NCBI GenBank assembly: GCA_017469795.1 | Contig: JAFUFT010000035.1 | Span: forward strand, 25,260-89,259 | Direction of reading: 5' to 3' | From: Oscillospiraceae bacterium | Lineage (GTDB): Bacteria > Bacillota > Clostridia > Oscillospirales > Oscillospiraceae | DNA: 64,000 bases | Part shown: positions 40,286-49,401 of the stretch, one piece after another | Layout: each line of letters starts with the position of its first letter | Numbering within the stretch: position 1 is the first letter of the stretch | Notes under the pieces: generated by a model | What the model was told of the DNA's origin: nothing | Seen by the model: the letters and a program-made list of their open reading frames with translations, nothing else | Databases searched by the model: none | Translations under genes and position numbers: made by a program

Positions 40286-42145
40286 TCAGTTTTCGCTCAG
40301 CACAATGACACTGTCCTCCGGACGGAGGGTGATCATTTCATCAAGCGAGAGATCGTATCTGCTTGCTTCTCCCGCAGCGATGTATCCCAGCAGGATCATT
40401 CCGCGCCGATAGAGCAGGCGGCGGAGTTCCCGCACCGTACATGTTCCCTGGATCCCGGCGTCGGATACATTCTTCAGGTACAGTTCGTTGCCTCTGTTGG
40501 ACAGGATTTCCCGAAAGAAGCCGATCAGATCGATGCTCTGGGCAAGCTGCGCGAGGATCAGCGAGGACATGCTGGAGTCCACCAGGTAGTCCGTGTTGTC
40601 GCCCCGGCCAACCAGCCGCTCATTGTGTTCGCTGTTCATTTCCACCGTGATGTTGAAGGAAAGATGATATCTTGTCCGCAGGTCCCGCAGATTCAGCAGG
40701 AGGAATATGACCTCCATGTCCGCTTCTTCCGCCTCTTTCTCGTGGTCGTTGAGGATCACGATGTGCTCCGCCATTCTGGCAAGCTCCAGCAGATCCGATG
40801 GCGAGAAGGGATCCTTGTCACAATAATGGAGGATCAGGTTCCGATCCGCAGCCAGGGCCTGCAGCTCCGCGCGCTCCTGCTCCGTGAGCTCCTGCCCGGC
40901 GAGGAATACATGAGAGACGTTTTCAGGAAGCTCCTGAAGCACGATGGAGATCGTTTCATTTTTACCGATGATCACCGTATCTGTCAGGTCCGCGAAATCG
41001 GAGACCGGGGCTCCGGCCGGGTCCTCATCTTCCAGCGGAAGACTGCCCTCCAGCACGGCGGATTCGCTTTCCTCGGAGAAGACGAGGAGCCTGTCTCCCG
41101 GCCGGATCACGTAATCCGGCGGCGGATTCGAGATCAGCTGTCCGTCATGGGAAACGCCCACCGGAACCGCGCGGCTCATCCGGAGCATGAGCTCCTCAAA
41201 CATTGCACCCTCCGCCTCGGGACGCTCAATCAGGAAGAATTCAGAGCCCTCGAAGCTGAATACCTCCCGGAAGGTCTGGGACAGTCCCGTCTGGGTACAG
41301 GAGTGGGCGATCATTTTCGCGAGGATCTCATTGGTCTGAAGGGTAGTGATGCTGTGGGTCTCCAGCATGGACAGCGGAAACTGATACTCGCTTCCGGAGA
41401 TGATGGCATTGACCCGTACATTTGAGATGTGTTTTTCCTGGAGCAGCGCGGCGACCGCCAGGATCGCCTTGACAGTTTTTGCGTCCTCCGACGGACTGAT
41501 GATGACCGTTTTGCAGGTCTCGATGGAGCACTTTTCCATCGATGCCGGATCGGTGATATCGACAGTCCTGCAGACGATCCGGAAGTTTTTCGGGATCTCC
41601 AGATTTTCGCTGAGGGCGAGCTCCATCTCCTCCCGCTCGATATCCTCCGCCAGCACGACGCAGGCAGGCCGTCCCTCGGCGGCCAGGATCAGCTGGCGGA
41701 TCAGGGTGTATTCCCCGGCGCTGAAGCCGAGGACGACGATGTGATCCCGCTCCAGTACGGCGGAGTTTCCCTTCTTCAGATCGACGATCTTTTCCTCAAT
41801 GGCGCTTGTGATGATACCGATCAGCACGCTGGTGAACAGGACGCCGGCAATCGCGGTGACTGTCATCAGGATCAGGTATCCGGGACTACCGTCCTCATAG
41901 TAGGGCATCCACGCGTTGATCACGGTCGCGATGCTGTCCCAGATCACGGCGCCCGCCTCTCCCTCTTCGCTAAAGCCGAATAGTATGATCAGACCGGCAA
42001 TGGCCACGGCAAGCACGACAGATGCGATGATCAGAGCGCGGATGAACCAGAGGGAGCTGGCTGCCATGTGGTTGTCAAACCAGTAATCAAAGCGTTCCCT
42101 GATCGAATAAGACTTCCGGTAGCTGTTTTCGTTCCTGTTTCTCAC
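40286..42145 (-). CDS. CASTOR/POLLUX-like ion channel protein with RCK-type domains
   Basis: 619 residues from a GTG at 42143-42145 (AAGGAGAA upstream). Two N-terminal membrane helices (FIRALIIASVVLAVAIAGLIILF and YLILMTVTAIAGVLFTSVLIGIITS) flank a short pore-like segment (IATVINAWMPYYED). Two tandem Rossmann/RCK-like units follow (DHIVVLGFSAGEYTLIRQL; and SDFADLTDTVIIGKNE...), with TrkA-C-like parts (FLIERPEAEG; YVIRPGDRLLVFSEE). The order and the DLKKGNSAVLERDHIVVLGFS motif match bacterial relatives of plant CASTOR/POLLUX. It probably conducts cations under ligand control. Confidence 0.85.
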   Translation of the reverse strand: MRNRNENSYRKSYSIRERFDYWFDNHMAASSLWFIRALIIASVVLAVAIAGLIILFGFSEEGEAGAVIWDSIATVINAWMPYYEDGSPGYLILMTVTAIAGVLFTSVLIGIITSAIEEKIVDLKKGNSAVLERDHIVVLGFSAGEYTLIRQLILAAEGRPACVVLAEDIEREEMELALSENLEIPKNFRIVCRTVDITDPASMEKCSIETCKTVIISPSEDAKTVKAILAVAALLQEKHISNVRVNAIISGSEYQFPLSMLETHSITTLQTNEILAKMIAHSCTQTGLSQTFREVFSFEGSEFFLIERPEAEGAMFEELMLRMSRAVPVGVSHDGQLISNPPPDYVIRPGDRLLVFSEESESAVLEGSLPLEDEDPAGAPVSDFADLTDTVIIGKNETISIVLQELPENVSHVFLAGQELTEQERAELQALAADRNLILHYCDKDPFSPSDLLELARMAEHIVILNDHEKEAEEADMEVIFLLLNLRDLRTRYHLSFNITVEMNSEHNERLVGRGDNTDYLVDSSMSSLILAQLAQSIDLIGFFREILSNRGNELYLKNVSDAGIQGTCTVRELRRLLYRRGMILLGYIAAGEASRYDLSLDEMITLRPEDSVIVLSEN

Positions 42146-42234
42146 TGGTATTCTCCTTTTCCGGCCGGGCGCTGATTTGGAAAAGAACCCGGCCTGCCGC
42201 AGACTGTTTGCTGTGGGAAAAGCGCTGATGATTC

Positions 42235-42264
42235 ATTATAGCATACTATCTTTCCGATCCACAA
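42235..42264 (-). promoter_or_regulatory. Promoter of the CASTOR-like gene
   Basis: Minus-strand TTGTGG (42259-42264) and TATAAT (42235-42240), 18-base spacer, about 90 bases upstream of the GTG start. Confidence 0.65.
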
Positions 42265-42280
42265 GAAGAGAACGCCATGA

Positions 42281-42311
42281 AAAAGAAGGACTGCCGTCAA
42301 TGGCAGTCCTT
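42281..42311 (-). terminator. Terminator of the phospholipid operon
   Basis: AAGGACTGCC (42286-42295) pairs with GGCAGTCCTT (42302-42311), loop GTCAAT. On the minus strand it is followed by CTTTT. It lies 52 bases after the phosphatidylserine decarboxylase stop and just before the next leftward promoter. Confidence 0.85.
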
Positions 42312-42362
42312 TTCTCCGGTTCCGATCCAGTGAGCAGTCCTTTTGATCCTGTACGTGGCCGC

Positions 42363-43193
42363 TCAACCCCGCGCGTGTCCGATGGCCTGTCCCAGCCGGA
42401 CAGGGGTCTCCTGATCCCGGACGCTCCGGTCCAGAAGATCCTGATCCATTTTAACCCGTCCCGGCTCCAGAAGCATCAGGATCGTGGAGCCGCCGTAGGC
42501 AAAAAAGCCCTTTTCCTGCCCGCGGGTGACTCTGCTGGAAAGGGGATGGTTTTCAATCCGGCCCACAAGCAGCGCACCAACCTCCATGACGGCGACATCG
42601 CCGAAGCAGTCAGTGTGCTGGAGAGTGTATTCCCGCGTGTTCTCCCGGTAGATGGCCCGGGCGGCAGCAGCCGTGGGATGGACCGTATGGTAGACTCCGG
42701 GGATGCGGATGTATGCCTCGGGGACTCCGTCCATGCTCCAGATATACCGGTGATAGTCGGAGACGCTCAACCGGAAGAGCAGCAGTGTTCCACCGGAGAA
42801 CCGCCCGGCAAGCGCCGGATCCCGCAGGAGCTGCGGCAGGGTGTAGGAGACGCCCTTGACGGTGAAGCGGCTGTCCTCCTCGATGGGATACACCGTCAGA
42901 CGCCCGTCGCAGGGAGCAACCAGGACCTGGGTCCGGGGATCCACCGGACGTTTTTCCGGGAGGATGGTCCGGGTGAAAAAGTCGTTGAAGGAGCGGTAGT
43001 GCCTCGGGGGATAGTCCGAAAGCGGGATGCAGCTGCTGCGGACAAAGGGCCTGATCAGGAGCCGGGAGAGCCCCCGGTCCAGGAACCAGCCTCCCAACCG
43101 GCTGACGGCGGGACGAATGAGCAGCGGCAGAAGGGCCCGGCCCGGCGCAGTCCCGTAGAGCCAGCGGGTGATTCGGTCCTGCCCGCCGCTCAC
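42363..43193 (-). CDS. psd: Phosphatidylserine decarboxylase
   Basis: 276 residues. It makes phosphatidylethanolamine by decarboxylating phosphatidylserine with a pyruvoyl group formed by self-cleavage. Seen: SFNDFFTR, APCDGRL, FRLSVSDYHRYIWSMDG (the DYHR/H motif), the HTVHP motif, GALLVGRI and the cleavage site as YGGST (family LGST/GGSS), Ser near residue 240. It overlaps the synthase gene as ATGA, so substrate supply and use are coupled. Confidence 0.95.
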   Translation of the reverse strand: MSGGQDRITRWLYGTAPGRALLPLLIRPAVSRLGGWFLDRGLSRLLIRPFVRSSCIPLSDYPPRHYRSFNDFFTRTILPEKRPVDPRTQVLVAPCDGRLTVYPIEEDSRFTVKGVSYTLPQLLRDPALAGRFSGGTLLLFRLSVSDYHRYIWSMDGVPEAYIRIPGVYHTVHPTAAAARAIYRENTREYTLQHTDCFGDVAVMEVGALLVGRIENHPLSSRVTRGQEKGFFAYGGSTILMLLEPGRVKMDQDLLDRSVRDQETPVRLGQAIGHARG

Positions 43194-43912
43194 GGCTCGT
43201 CCTCGGTGATCACGTCGATCAGGGGGCCGTCATCCCCGGGCTGGGACAGGGGTATCACGCGATGGCGGGAGAACAGGAGAATGGACACCACAGCGATTCC
43301 CACCACCAGGATCATGGCCAGAATGGTCCGAAGCCGGGGCTTGCGCATTTTGAAGTTCACCACAAAGAGAATGCCGGTGATCAGCAGTGTCAGCGTCAGA
43401 ATGACATGCATCCAGAACTCAGGGACCGCAAAGCTCAGAAGGAACACCAGGGGCAGGATCACGGAGATAGACGTGATGGGAAGGCCGTGATAGACCCGCT
43501 CGCCCTTGACGCCGGAGTAGAGTTCCTCAGTCTCCAGCACGTTGAACCAGGCCAGCCGGGTGACGCCGCAGACGGCGTAAATTCCGATGGCAATGGCGCC
43601 GGGAATCCCCCGGACCCCCAGCAGCGTGCAGATCATGATCGGGAAGATGCCGAAACAGATCACGTCGCACAGGGAGTCCAGCTGGATGCCGTTGAGCTTT
43701 TCCGCGGTGGTCCTGTTTTTCTTCGTCCGGGCAACCCGTCCGTCAAAGGCGTCGCAGAGGCCGGAAAAGGCAAGACAGCAGATGGCGATGCGGAAATGGC
43801 CGGCCATGGCCTGCAGCATGCCGAAGACAGCGGAAAGAAGGCCGATAAACGTCAGGATAACCGTATAGTCTGCCACACCGATTAAGGCAGAGGCTCTTTT
43901 TTTATGTTCCAT
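43190..43912 (-). CDS. pssA: CDP-alcohol phosphatidyltransferase, phosphatidylserine synthase-like
   Basis: A 240-residue membrane enzyme joining CDP-diacylglycerol and serine. The CDP-alcohol motif reads DAFDGRVARTKKNRTTAEKL then NGIQLDSLCD. All motif Asp residues are present, but the gap between AR and G is 12 rather than the common 8 residues. Six to eight hydrophobic segments follow, and a charged C-terminus ends in DVITEDEP. The following decarboxylase gene supports phosphatidylserine as the product. It overlaps the flippase-like gene by 31 bases. Confidence 0.88.
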   Translation of the reverse strand: MEHKKRASALIGVADYTVILTFIGLLSAVFGMLQAMAGHFRIAICCLAFSGLCDAFDGRVARTKKNRTTAEKLNGIQLDSLCDVICFGIFPIMICTLLGVRGIPGAIAIGIYAVCGVTRLAWFNVLETEELYSGVKGERVYHGLPITSISVILPLVFLLSFAVPEFWMHVILTLTLLITGILFVVNFKMRKPRLRTILAMILVVGIAVVSILLFSRHRVIPLSQPGDDGPLIDVITEDEP

Positions 43913-44949
43913 GTTCTTTTCCTCTCTATTTCAGCGATCATGTTTTTTTGCCTGGTCAGGGCGATCGCGGTAAATACGGCAGTAATCAGAAGCTGTGCGT
44001 AGTAGCTGATGCCCCGGCACATGAGCAGCACCGGCAGGGCGGTCTCTCCCAGAAGCGGCGTATAAAGGGAGAGAAACATCGTTTCGTTGGCCCCGGTTCC
44101 GCCGGGCAGGGGCAGCAGATCCGTGCCGAGGGAGATCATGCCCTGCTGCAGGGCGGCGGCCCAAGGGGTAATGAACCGGATGCCGAAGGCCCGGAGCGCC
44201 AGAAAGCTCACCAGGAACAGCAGGGTCCGCTGGATCAGTGTGACCGTCATCACCCAGCCGAGGCATTTCAGATCCTTCAGATACCCGGCGGCAGAGCGGT
44301 ACTGCGCCATCCAGATGTGCAGCCGGCCGGTCAGGTCTTTTTCCCCGAGCCGCCGGAACTTTCGCTGGAGGAAAGAAAGCGGCAGGCGCAGGAGGTGCTC
44401 CATGGCGTCGGGCAGCAGGATGACAAGCAGAAGAAAACCCACCACGACAGAGGTGATGAGGAACCCCCACAGGCACCAGGTCCGGACAGGCTCCAGCGCG
44501 GTCCAGACAGGCTCCGGCCGCAGCAGAAAAACCGCCGCACCATAGACTACGAGAACCAGCTTATAGGTGATGGTGACCAGAACCAGCATGGGGACGGCCT
44601 TGGCCGAAGAGACACCGTGTTTTCGGAGAAACAGCACCTGGGCGGGCTGTCCGCCGCCGGCAAAGGGAGTCACACAGCTGAAGAAAAAGCCCACAAAGGA
44701 GCACAGCGCGCACCGGGAGAAGGGGAGGGGCGACTGCATTTTCCGAAGCATATGGTGGATGACCACGGACTCCCCGAGGATGAACAGGATCATAAGGCCC
44801 ACGCCCGGAATCAGCCAGCGGTCGTCCGCGTCACGGAGGATCTCAAGCAGATCCCCGAGATCCCGGCCCCGCAGCATCGCCAGAAGCGTAACCCCCGTGA
44901 GTACGGCCAGGAACAGCAAATTGATCAGCCATTTCCGGCGTCCTTTCAT
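43882..44949 (-). CDS. LPG synthase-type membrane protein (MprF N-terminal/UPF0104 family)
   Basis: 355 residues from the ATG at 44947-44949, 7 bases after GGAGG; two earlier in-frame ATGs either abut or precede the Shine-Dalgarno. About eight membrane segments and the family signatures CVTPFAGGGQPAQVLFLRKHGVS and LLPLPGGTGANETMF are visible. Relatives are lipid flippases or related transporters. Leading a phosphatidylserine/phosphatidylethanolamine operon, it may move these lipids. The substrate is inferred from context only. Confidence 0.85.
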   Translation of the reverse strand: MKGRRKWLINLLFLAVLTGVTLLAMLRGRDLGDLLEILRDADDRWLIPGVGLMILFILGESVVIHHMLRKMQSPLPFSRCALCSFVGFFFSCVTPFAGGGQPAQVLFLRKHGVSSAKAVPMLVLVTITYKLVLVVYGAAVFLLRPEPVWTALEPVRTWCLWGFLITSVVVGFLLLVILLPDAMEHLLRLPLSFLQRKFRRLGEKDLTGRLHIWMAQYRSAAGYLKDLKCLGWVMTVTLIQRTLLFLVSFLALRAFGIRFITPWAAALQQGMISLGTDLLPLPGGTGANETMFLSLYTPLLGETALPVLLMCRGISYYAQLLITAVFTAIALTRQKNMIAEIERKRTWNIKKEPLP

Positions 44950-44975
44950 TTTCATCCCTCCGTTTGCATATGAGC

Positions 44976-45004
44976 ATTGTATCATTTCCCCGCTGTAAGG
45001 GCAA
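44976..45004 (-). promoter_or_regulatory. Promoter of the phospholipid operon
   Basis: Minus-strand TTGCCC (44999-45004) and TACAAT (44976-44981), 17-base spacer, 27 bases before the chosen start. Confidence 0.6.
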
Positions 45005-45067
45005 CTGGTATTTCACTGGAAATCAGGGGCCCGGGAAGCCTCGGACTGCATCTTGCTCTGCCGTCCG

Positions 45068-45133
45068 GCGCCACCAGGGACAGGTACCTGAGCAGCCGCT
45101 TTTAAGGCGGATGCCGTATTGTCCCGGTGGCGC
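45068..45133. other. Compact two-stem palindromic structure in a 379-base intergenic region
   Basis: GCGCCACC plus GGGACA (45068-45082, one bulged A) pair with TGTCCC plus GGTGGCGC (45120-45133). Inside, CCGC (45096-45099) pairs with GCGG (45107-45110) around TTTTAAG. It lies between divergent genes, so it is not a normal terminator. It could be a small RNA, a miniature palindromic repeat or a leader element. The rest of the gap from 45134 to 45328 is AT-richer and holds only a weak TATTAT -10 near 45281 for the rightward gene. Confidence 0.45.
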
Positions 45134-45328
45134 TTTCGATGTGCTGCTGAGACAAAAAACCGGCACCAAAAACACGTGGTCCCGCCCGGGGAACGGATTC
45201 ATGCAGAAAAAACGATGTCTATTCATCAAAACGGGATAAATCTTTGCTGTTTGGATGGTTCCTTTTTTCTTTAGAAATGGTATTATGAAGATGCAAGAGC
45301 AGAACGAACATCACTGGAGGACAGCACC

Positions 45329-47341
45329 ATGATGAACCCGAAATATCAGCCTCTGTTCCAGCCAATGACCATCCGGGGGAAGACCTTCAAAAACCGGATT
45401 CTGGCCGGACAGCTCGGAAACAATGTGGACAACCCCGGCGAGGGGATCATTCAGGAGAACATTGACTATTACGGTGCGCTCGCCCGGGGCGGGGCAGCCC
45501 GTATTGCCGGTGGCGGGGACGCGACCGTAAACCCGGATGCAGGCTTCAGTATGGGGCGGGTTAAATTCTATGCGCCTCCTCCGGCCATGGAACTGGCAAA
45601 CTCCGTCCGATGCTATGCTGACACCATTCACCGCTATAACTGTCTGGCTTTCGTTCAGTTTACCTGCGGGGAAATCCAGGTCCATGAGCCCGGCGAGGCT
45701 CCGGGCGGCTTCGGGGCCGGCAGGAAGACCAAAGGCGTCTCCAACATCAAATACCCCGATGGCAAGGAAACCATCGAACTTACCAGGGAGGAACTGGAGA
45801 AGATTGCAGAGGACTACGCATTCTGCGCCGGACGGGCCAAAGCCTACGGACTTGATGGCTGTATGCTCCACGCCGGTCATGGAAACAACCTTCTGGATCA
45901 GTTCCGGGCGGGAGATAAGAATTGCCGTACCGACGAATTCGGCGGCTGTATGGAAAACAAGGCCCGGTTTCCCCTGATGGTGCTAAAACGCATCCGGGAG
46001 GCTGTGGGCGAGGACTTTATCATCGAATACCGTACCAGCGTGGTGGAGCAGGCCCCCGGAGGCATCACGCTGGACGAGACGATTGAATTCTTCAAGATCC
46101 TGGAGCGGGAACATGCCGTGGATCTGTTCCATATCACGGCCGGACGGCATACAGACCCCTGGTCCAATGCCTACTGCATCTCCCCCGCAACCTTCCCCGA
46201 AGCTCCAAACCGGGCATACGCCAGAAGGATCAAGGAGGAAGGCATCCGGACACCGCTGGTGATCATCAACTCCTGCGCCGACCCGGATGTTGCTGCGGAC
46301 ATCATCCGGAGCGGCGATGCGGATTTCGTCTGCATGTCCCGACAGCTCAACCTGGCGGATCCCTACTATCCCCGGAAGCTCCACGAGGGAAATGAACACC
46401 TCATCGACAACTGCATCCGCTGCCATGGCTGCTATGACGTGATCGGGCCTTGCTCCGTGAATCCTCTGGCCTCCATGAAAATCTATGAGGGCCGTTATCC
46501 CATGGGAAAGGCCCCGGTTCCCCGGAAGGTCCTGGTGATTGGCGGCGGCATTGCCGGTCTGAAGGCTGCTTACACCGCCGCAGAACGAGGGCATACCGTA
46601 ACGCTGATGGAACGTCGGGACTGCCTGGGCGGACAGCTCTGCTTTGCTGACAAAGACACCATTAAGACCGATATCCGACGTTACAAGGACAATATGATCC
46701 GCCGCGTCATGGAGCATCCGGGCATCACAATACGGCTGAATACTGAGGCCACCCCGGAGCAGATTGCAGCGGAGGAACCCAATGCGGTGATTGCAGCCTT
46801 GGGCGCTGACACCAAACGGCCGGTTATTCCCGGAGCGGACAAAGCCCATGTGCTCCCTGTGCTGGAAGCCTATGAACACCAGGAGACCCTCAGCGGAAAG
46901 GTCCTGATCGTGGGAACCGGGCTGACCGGCTGTGAATCGGCCCTTCACTTTCATAACCTTGGCCTCCGGGTGGCCATCACCGGCCGCCGGAACAAGATCC
47001 TGTTCCATGAGACGGCCTACAACACCCCGCCCACGTCCCTGTACAGCCCCGCCCCTACCTTCCTGGATTGGTATCGGCAGCGGGGTATCGACCTGTACAA
47101 CAACAGCGAGTGCGTAGAAATCCGGGATCATGAGGTCCTGCTTCAGAACACGAAGACTGGAGAGACAAAGACCGTTCCTGCGGATTATGTGATTCTGGCT
47201 GGGGGGACGGTTTCCCGGAGCGCTGAGGCCTATGCATTCCAGCACACCGCGCCTTTCTTCCAGATGGTCGGCGACTGTGTAAAGCCGAAAAAGATCCGGG
47301 AGGCGGTTTCCACCGCCTACTGGGCCGCAATGGAGATTTAA
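45329..47341 (+). CDS. BaiCD/2,4-dienoyl-CoA reductase-like flavoprotein (old yellow enzyme family), copy 1
   Basis: 670 residues. An N-terminal FMN barrel (PMTIRGKTFKNRILAG; active-site HAGHGNNLLDQF near residue 181; RTDEFGGCMENKARFP) is followed by a 4Fe-4S motif (CIRCHGCYDVIGPC near 370) and C-terminal FAD/NAD(P) Rossmann domains (VLVIGGGIAGLKAAYTAAERG; VLIVGTGLTGCESALH). The family reduces enoates, including steroid and bile-acid enones (BaiCD, BaiH) and dienoyl-CoA. The paired His of HxxH is kept, so catalysis is likely. GGAGG precedes the ATG. Neighbouring SDR, SnoaL-like and aldo/keto reductase genes suggest redox work on a cyclic compound, but the substrate is unknown. Confidence 0.9.
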   Translation: MMNPKYQPLFQPMTIRGKTFKNRILAGQLGNNVDNPGEGIIQENIDYYGALARGGAARIAGGGDATVNPDAGFSMGRVKFYAPPPAMELANSVRCYADTIHRYNCLAFVQFTCGEIQVHEPGEAPGGFGAGRKTKGVSNIKYPDGKETIELTREELEKIAEDYAFCAGRAKAYGLDGCMLHAGHGNNLLDQFRAGDKNCRTDEFGGCMENKARFPLMVLKRIREAVGEDFIIEYRTSVVEQAPGGITLDETIEFFKILEREHAVDLFHITAGRHTDPWSNAYCISPATFPEAPNRAYARRIKEEGIRTPLVIINSCADPDVAADIIRSGDADFVCMSRQLNLADPYYPRKLHEGNEHLIDNCIRCHGCYDVIGPCSVNPLASMKIYEGRYPMGKAPVPRKVLVIGGGIAGLKAAYTAAERGHTVTLMERRDCLGGQLCFADKDTIKTDIRRYKDNMIRRVMEHPGITIRLNTEATPEQIAAEEPNAVIAALGADTKRPVIPGADKAHVLPVLEAYEHQETLSGKVLIVGTGLTGCESALHFHNLGLRVAITGRRNKILFHETAYNTPPTSLYSPAPTFLDWYRQRGIDLYNNSECVEIRDHEVLLQNTKTGETKTVPADYVILAGGTVSRSAEAYAFQHTAPFFQMVGDCVKPKKIREAVSTAYWAAMEI

Positions 47342-47393
47342 GCGGAAAGCACCTGAGGATCCTTTCTGCAAGGGAGCTGCAAATAAAAAGCGC

Positions 47394-47424
47394 GGGGCAT
47401 ACCGGCTCTTTCCCGGTATGCCCC
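47394..47424. terminator. Bidirectional terminator
   Basis: GGGGCATACCGG (47394-47405) pairs perfectly with CCGGTATGCCCC (47413-47424) between convergent genes; T-rich bases follow on the plus strand and A-rich bases (AAATAAAAAG) precede it. Confidence 0.8.
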
Positions 47425-47455
47425 ACGTCTTTTACGTCCTCTTACGGAATATCCG

Positions 47456-49255
47456 TCACGATACACGCAGTATGATTCGACCCGTATAAGTACCGGGAGC
47501 GATGTTTGTTTCCACCCCGTCTACGGACATCCATACCCTCTGGCCTTCCGGACCGGTGACGGCTGCGCCGCTTGCGAGTACCAGCTTTGTAATGTAGCTG
47601 GTGCCGGTGACCGTCCACTTGCTCTTCGCGTCCAGGCAGACAATAACGCCGTTGTTGACGGTGGGAGCGGCGGTCTGAGTGATGTTGGACATCTCCAGAC
47701 GATTGGATTCGTCGATGAGGGTCAGGCCGTCCCGGTATTTCTGGGCGGCGGAGCTGATGACGCCGGTGATACTGGTGCTGCGCAGTGTGACCGCCAGATT
47801 CTTTGCCACGTCCAGGTCCACCTTTTCCATGGTAAATTCCGCGGGAATTTCCTCGCCTTCGGGCAGGGCGGCCATAGTGGGCGGCGCCATGACGCCGATG
47901 ACCGCATCGTGGAATTTTCCCATGCCGCCCATGGTGCTGCGCTTGTTGGCGCGGATATTGCTGGTGGAATTGTAGAAATCACCGGTCAGGGTGCAGTCTG
48001 TAAGGTTCAGCCGGATATCGTCATTTCCCACCGCGGTCAAATCATGGCTGCTGTCCGGCACATCTGTCTCGCCCAAGGGAACGTGAAAGTCCTGCGCGTT
48101 CATGCCTCCCTCGTCGTTGTCCATGAGCTGCATGATAACGCCGTTGCCCGGAACCATCTCCGTGTTCTTCACGTTGATCTCCGTGGCGGACCCCTTGAAC
48201 ACCAGAGTGGATTTGTCCGTACGGAAGGAGGAGCCCTCAATGGTCAAAACGCTGTGGGTATCGCCCATGGCCATGACACCGAACCGCCGGCCGCTGATCC
48301 TGGTATCGATGATCTCCGCCCGGCCCTGGTCCTCCATTCCCCGGAGCAGCAGCGGATACCCGTTCACGCGGACATCGCATCCCTCCATGCGGACATGGTT
48401 GCCGCCGATGCAGAACGCGCCGTATCCGTGCGCCCGGGGACCGGACAGCTCCAGTCTGGAATCCTTGATCACCATGTCGTTGTGCTTCAGGGTTCCGTCT
48501 ATGGAAAGGATGCCCCAGCCGTTGGTCTTGAGGTGGCAGTTTTCGTAGCGCACAGAGCCGTTATCTGTCAGCTGGCAGAGCCGGTTGGTCCCCGTAAACC
48601 CGCAGGCCCAGCTGAAATCGCCCAGCCAGTCGGAGTCCGGGCTGGTGTTCTGGATACGGGTGTTTTTGACCAGCACATGGCTGTCGCCGCCTACATGGAC
48701 GGAGGTGCGGGTGACGCCGTTTACCTGAATGTCGCAATCCTCGATGGTCAGATCGACCTTGTCAATGGCCTCAATGCCGGAGCCCATGCCCACAAAATCG
48801 TTCTCACCGAAGCCCTCCATTTCGATCCGGGTGTTCTTTACCGTATAGCTTCCGCTGCCGATGGCCAGAATGCCGTTGAAGCTCTCAGCAGAGGAGGCGA
48901 TATAAGCGCCGTCTACCTCTTTCCCGGAGATCGTTCCGCCCTGGATGGCAGCGGGAACTGATTTCTCGTCCACAACTTTTCCCTCGGAGGTATCCACCAC
49001 CAGGGCGTTTCGGAATTCCTTGGAGCGGTTTGTCATCCGCAGCAGGGAGTGGGGTGTCATGTGATAGGTCTCCGCCACAGACAGTACGATCTCCCCACGG
49101 TAGCGGCCCGGCAGGATATCCCGGCCTACGCCGTCCACGGTCATATAGACAAATTTGCCTTCCGGCGCAGCGATGGAGCCGCCTTCCTGAATCATCAGCT
49201 CGGAAAGGCGGGTGGTCTTCTCCACGATCCAGGTTCTGGTTACTTCTTTTTTCAT
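47456..49255 (-). CDS. Parallel beta-helix protein without signal peptide
   Basis: 599 residues, start MKKEVTRTWIVEK after GGAGG. The middle shows at least a dozen right-handed beta-helix rungs (VDLTIEDCDIQVNG; HVLVKNTRIQN; MVIKDSRLELSG; VRMEGCDVRVNG; LTIEGSSF). The N-terminus contains APEGKFVYMTVDGVGRDILP followed by GRYRGEIVLSV. Its C-terminus repeats the unit as GPEGQRVWMSVDGVETNIAP then GTYTGRIILRV, so the protein is capped by two copies of one module. No secretion signal or membrane anchor is seen, unlike the related protein at 16468. Function is unknown. It is flanked by an AraC regulator and an old-yellow-enzyme gene. Confidence 0.75.
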   Translation of the reverse strand: MKKEVTRTWIVEKTTRLSELMIQEGGSIAAPEGKFVYMTVDGVGRDILPGRYRGEIVLSVAETYHMTPHSLLRMTNRSKEFRNALVVDTSEGKVVDEKSVPAAIQGGTISGKEVDGAYIASSAESFNGILAIGSGSYTVKNTRIEMEGFGENDFVGMGSGIEAIDKVDLTIEDCDIQVNGVTRTSVHVGGDSHVLVKNTRIQNTSPDSDWLGDFSWACGFTGTNRLCQLTDNGSVRYENCHLKTNGWGILSIDGTLKHNDMVIKDSRLELSGPRAHGYGAFCIGGNHVRMEGCDVRVNGYPLLLRGMEDQGRAEIIDTRISGRRFGVMAMGDTHSVLTIEGSSFRTDKSTLVFKGSATEINVKNTEMVPGNGVIMQLMDNDEGGMNAQDFHVPLGETDVPDSSHDLTAVGNDDIRLNLTDCTLTGDFYNSTSNIRANKRSTMGGMGKFHDAVIGVMAPPTMAALPEGEEIPAEFTMEKVDLDVAKNLAVTLRSTSITGVISSAAQKYRDGLTLIDESNRLEMSNITQTAAPTVNNGVIVCLDAKSKWTVTGTSYITKLVLASGAAVTGPEGQRVWMSVDGVETNIAPGTYTGRIILRVS

Positions 49256-49401
49256 GGGGGGTTCCTCCTGTAAAAAATATCAATATTCAGTGTGATATAA
49301 AAACACCCGGGCCGCTTTTCGTTTTTCCGGAGTTACCGGCCGGGAATCACCGAATTGCATTTGAAAACAAGGCGAAAAAGCCGATCAGGCAGGCGGTGCG
49401 G

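Noticed and set aside
45068..45133. Reading the two-stem structure as a known riboswitch or a tRNA
   Set aside because: No conserved riboswitch core, anticodon arm or T-loop sequence is present, and the stem lengths do not fit a tRNA.
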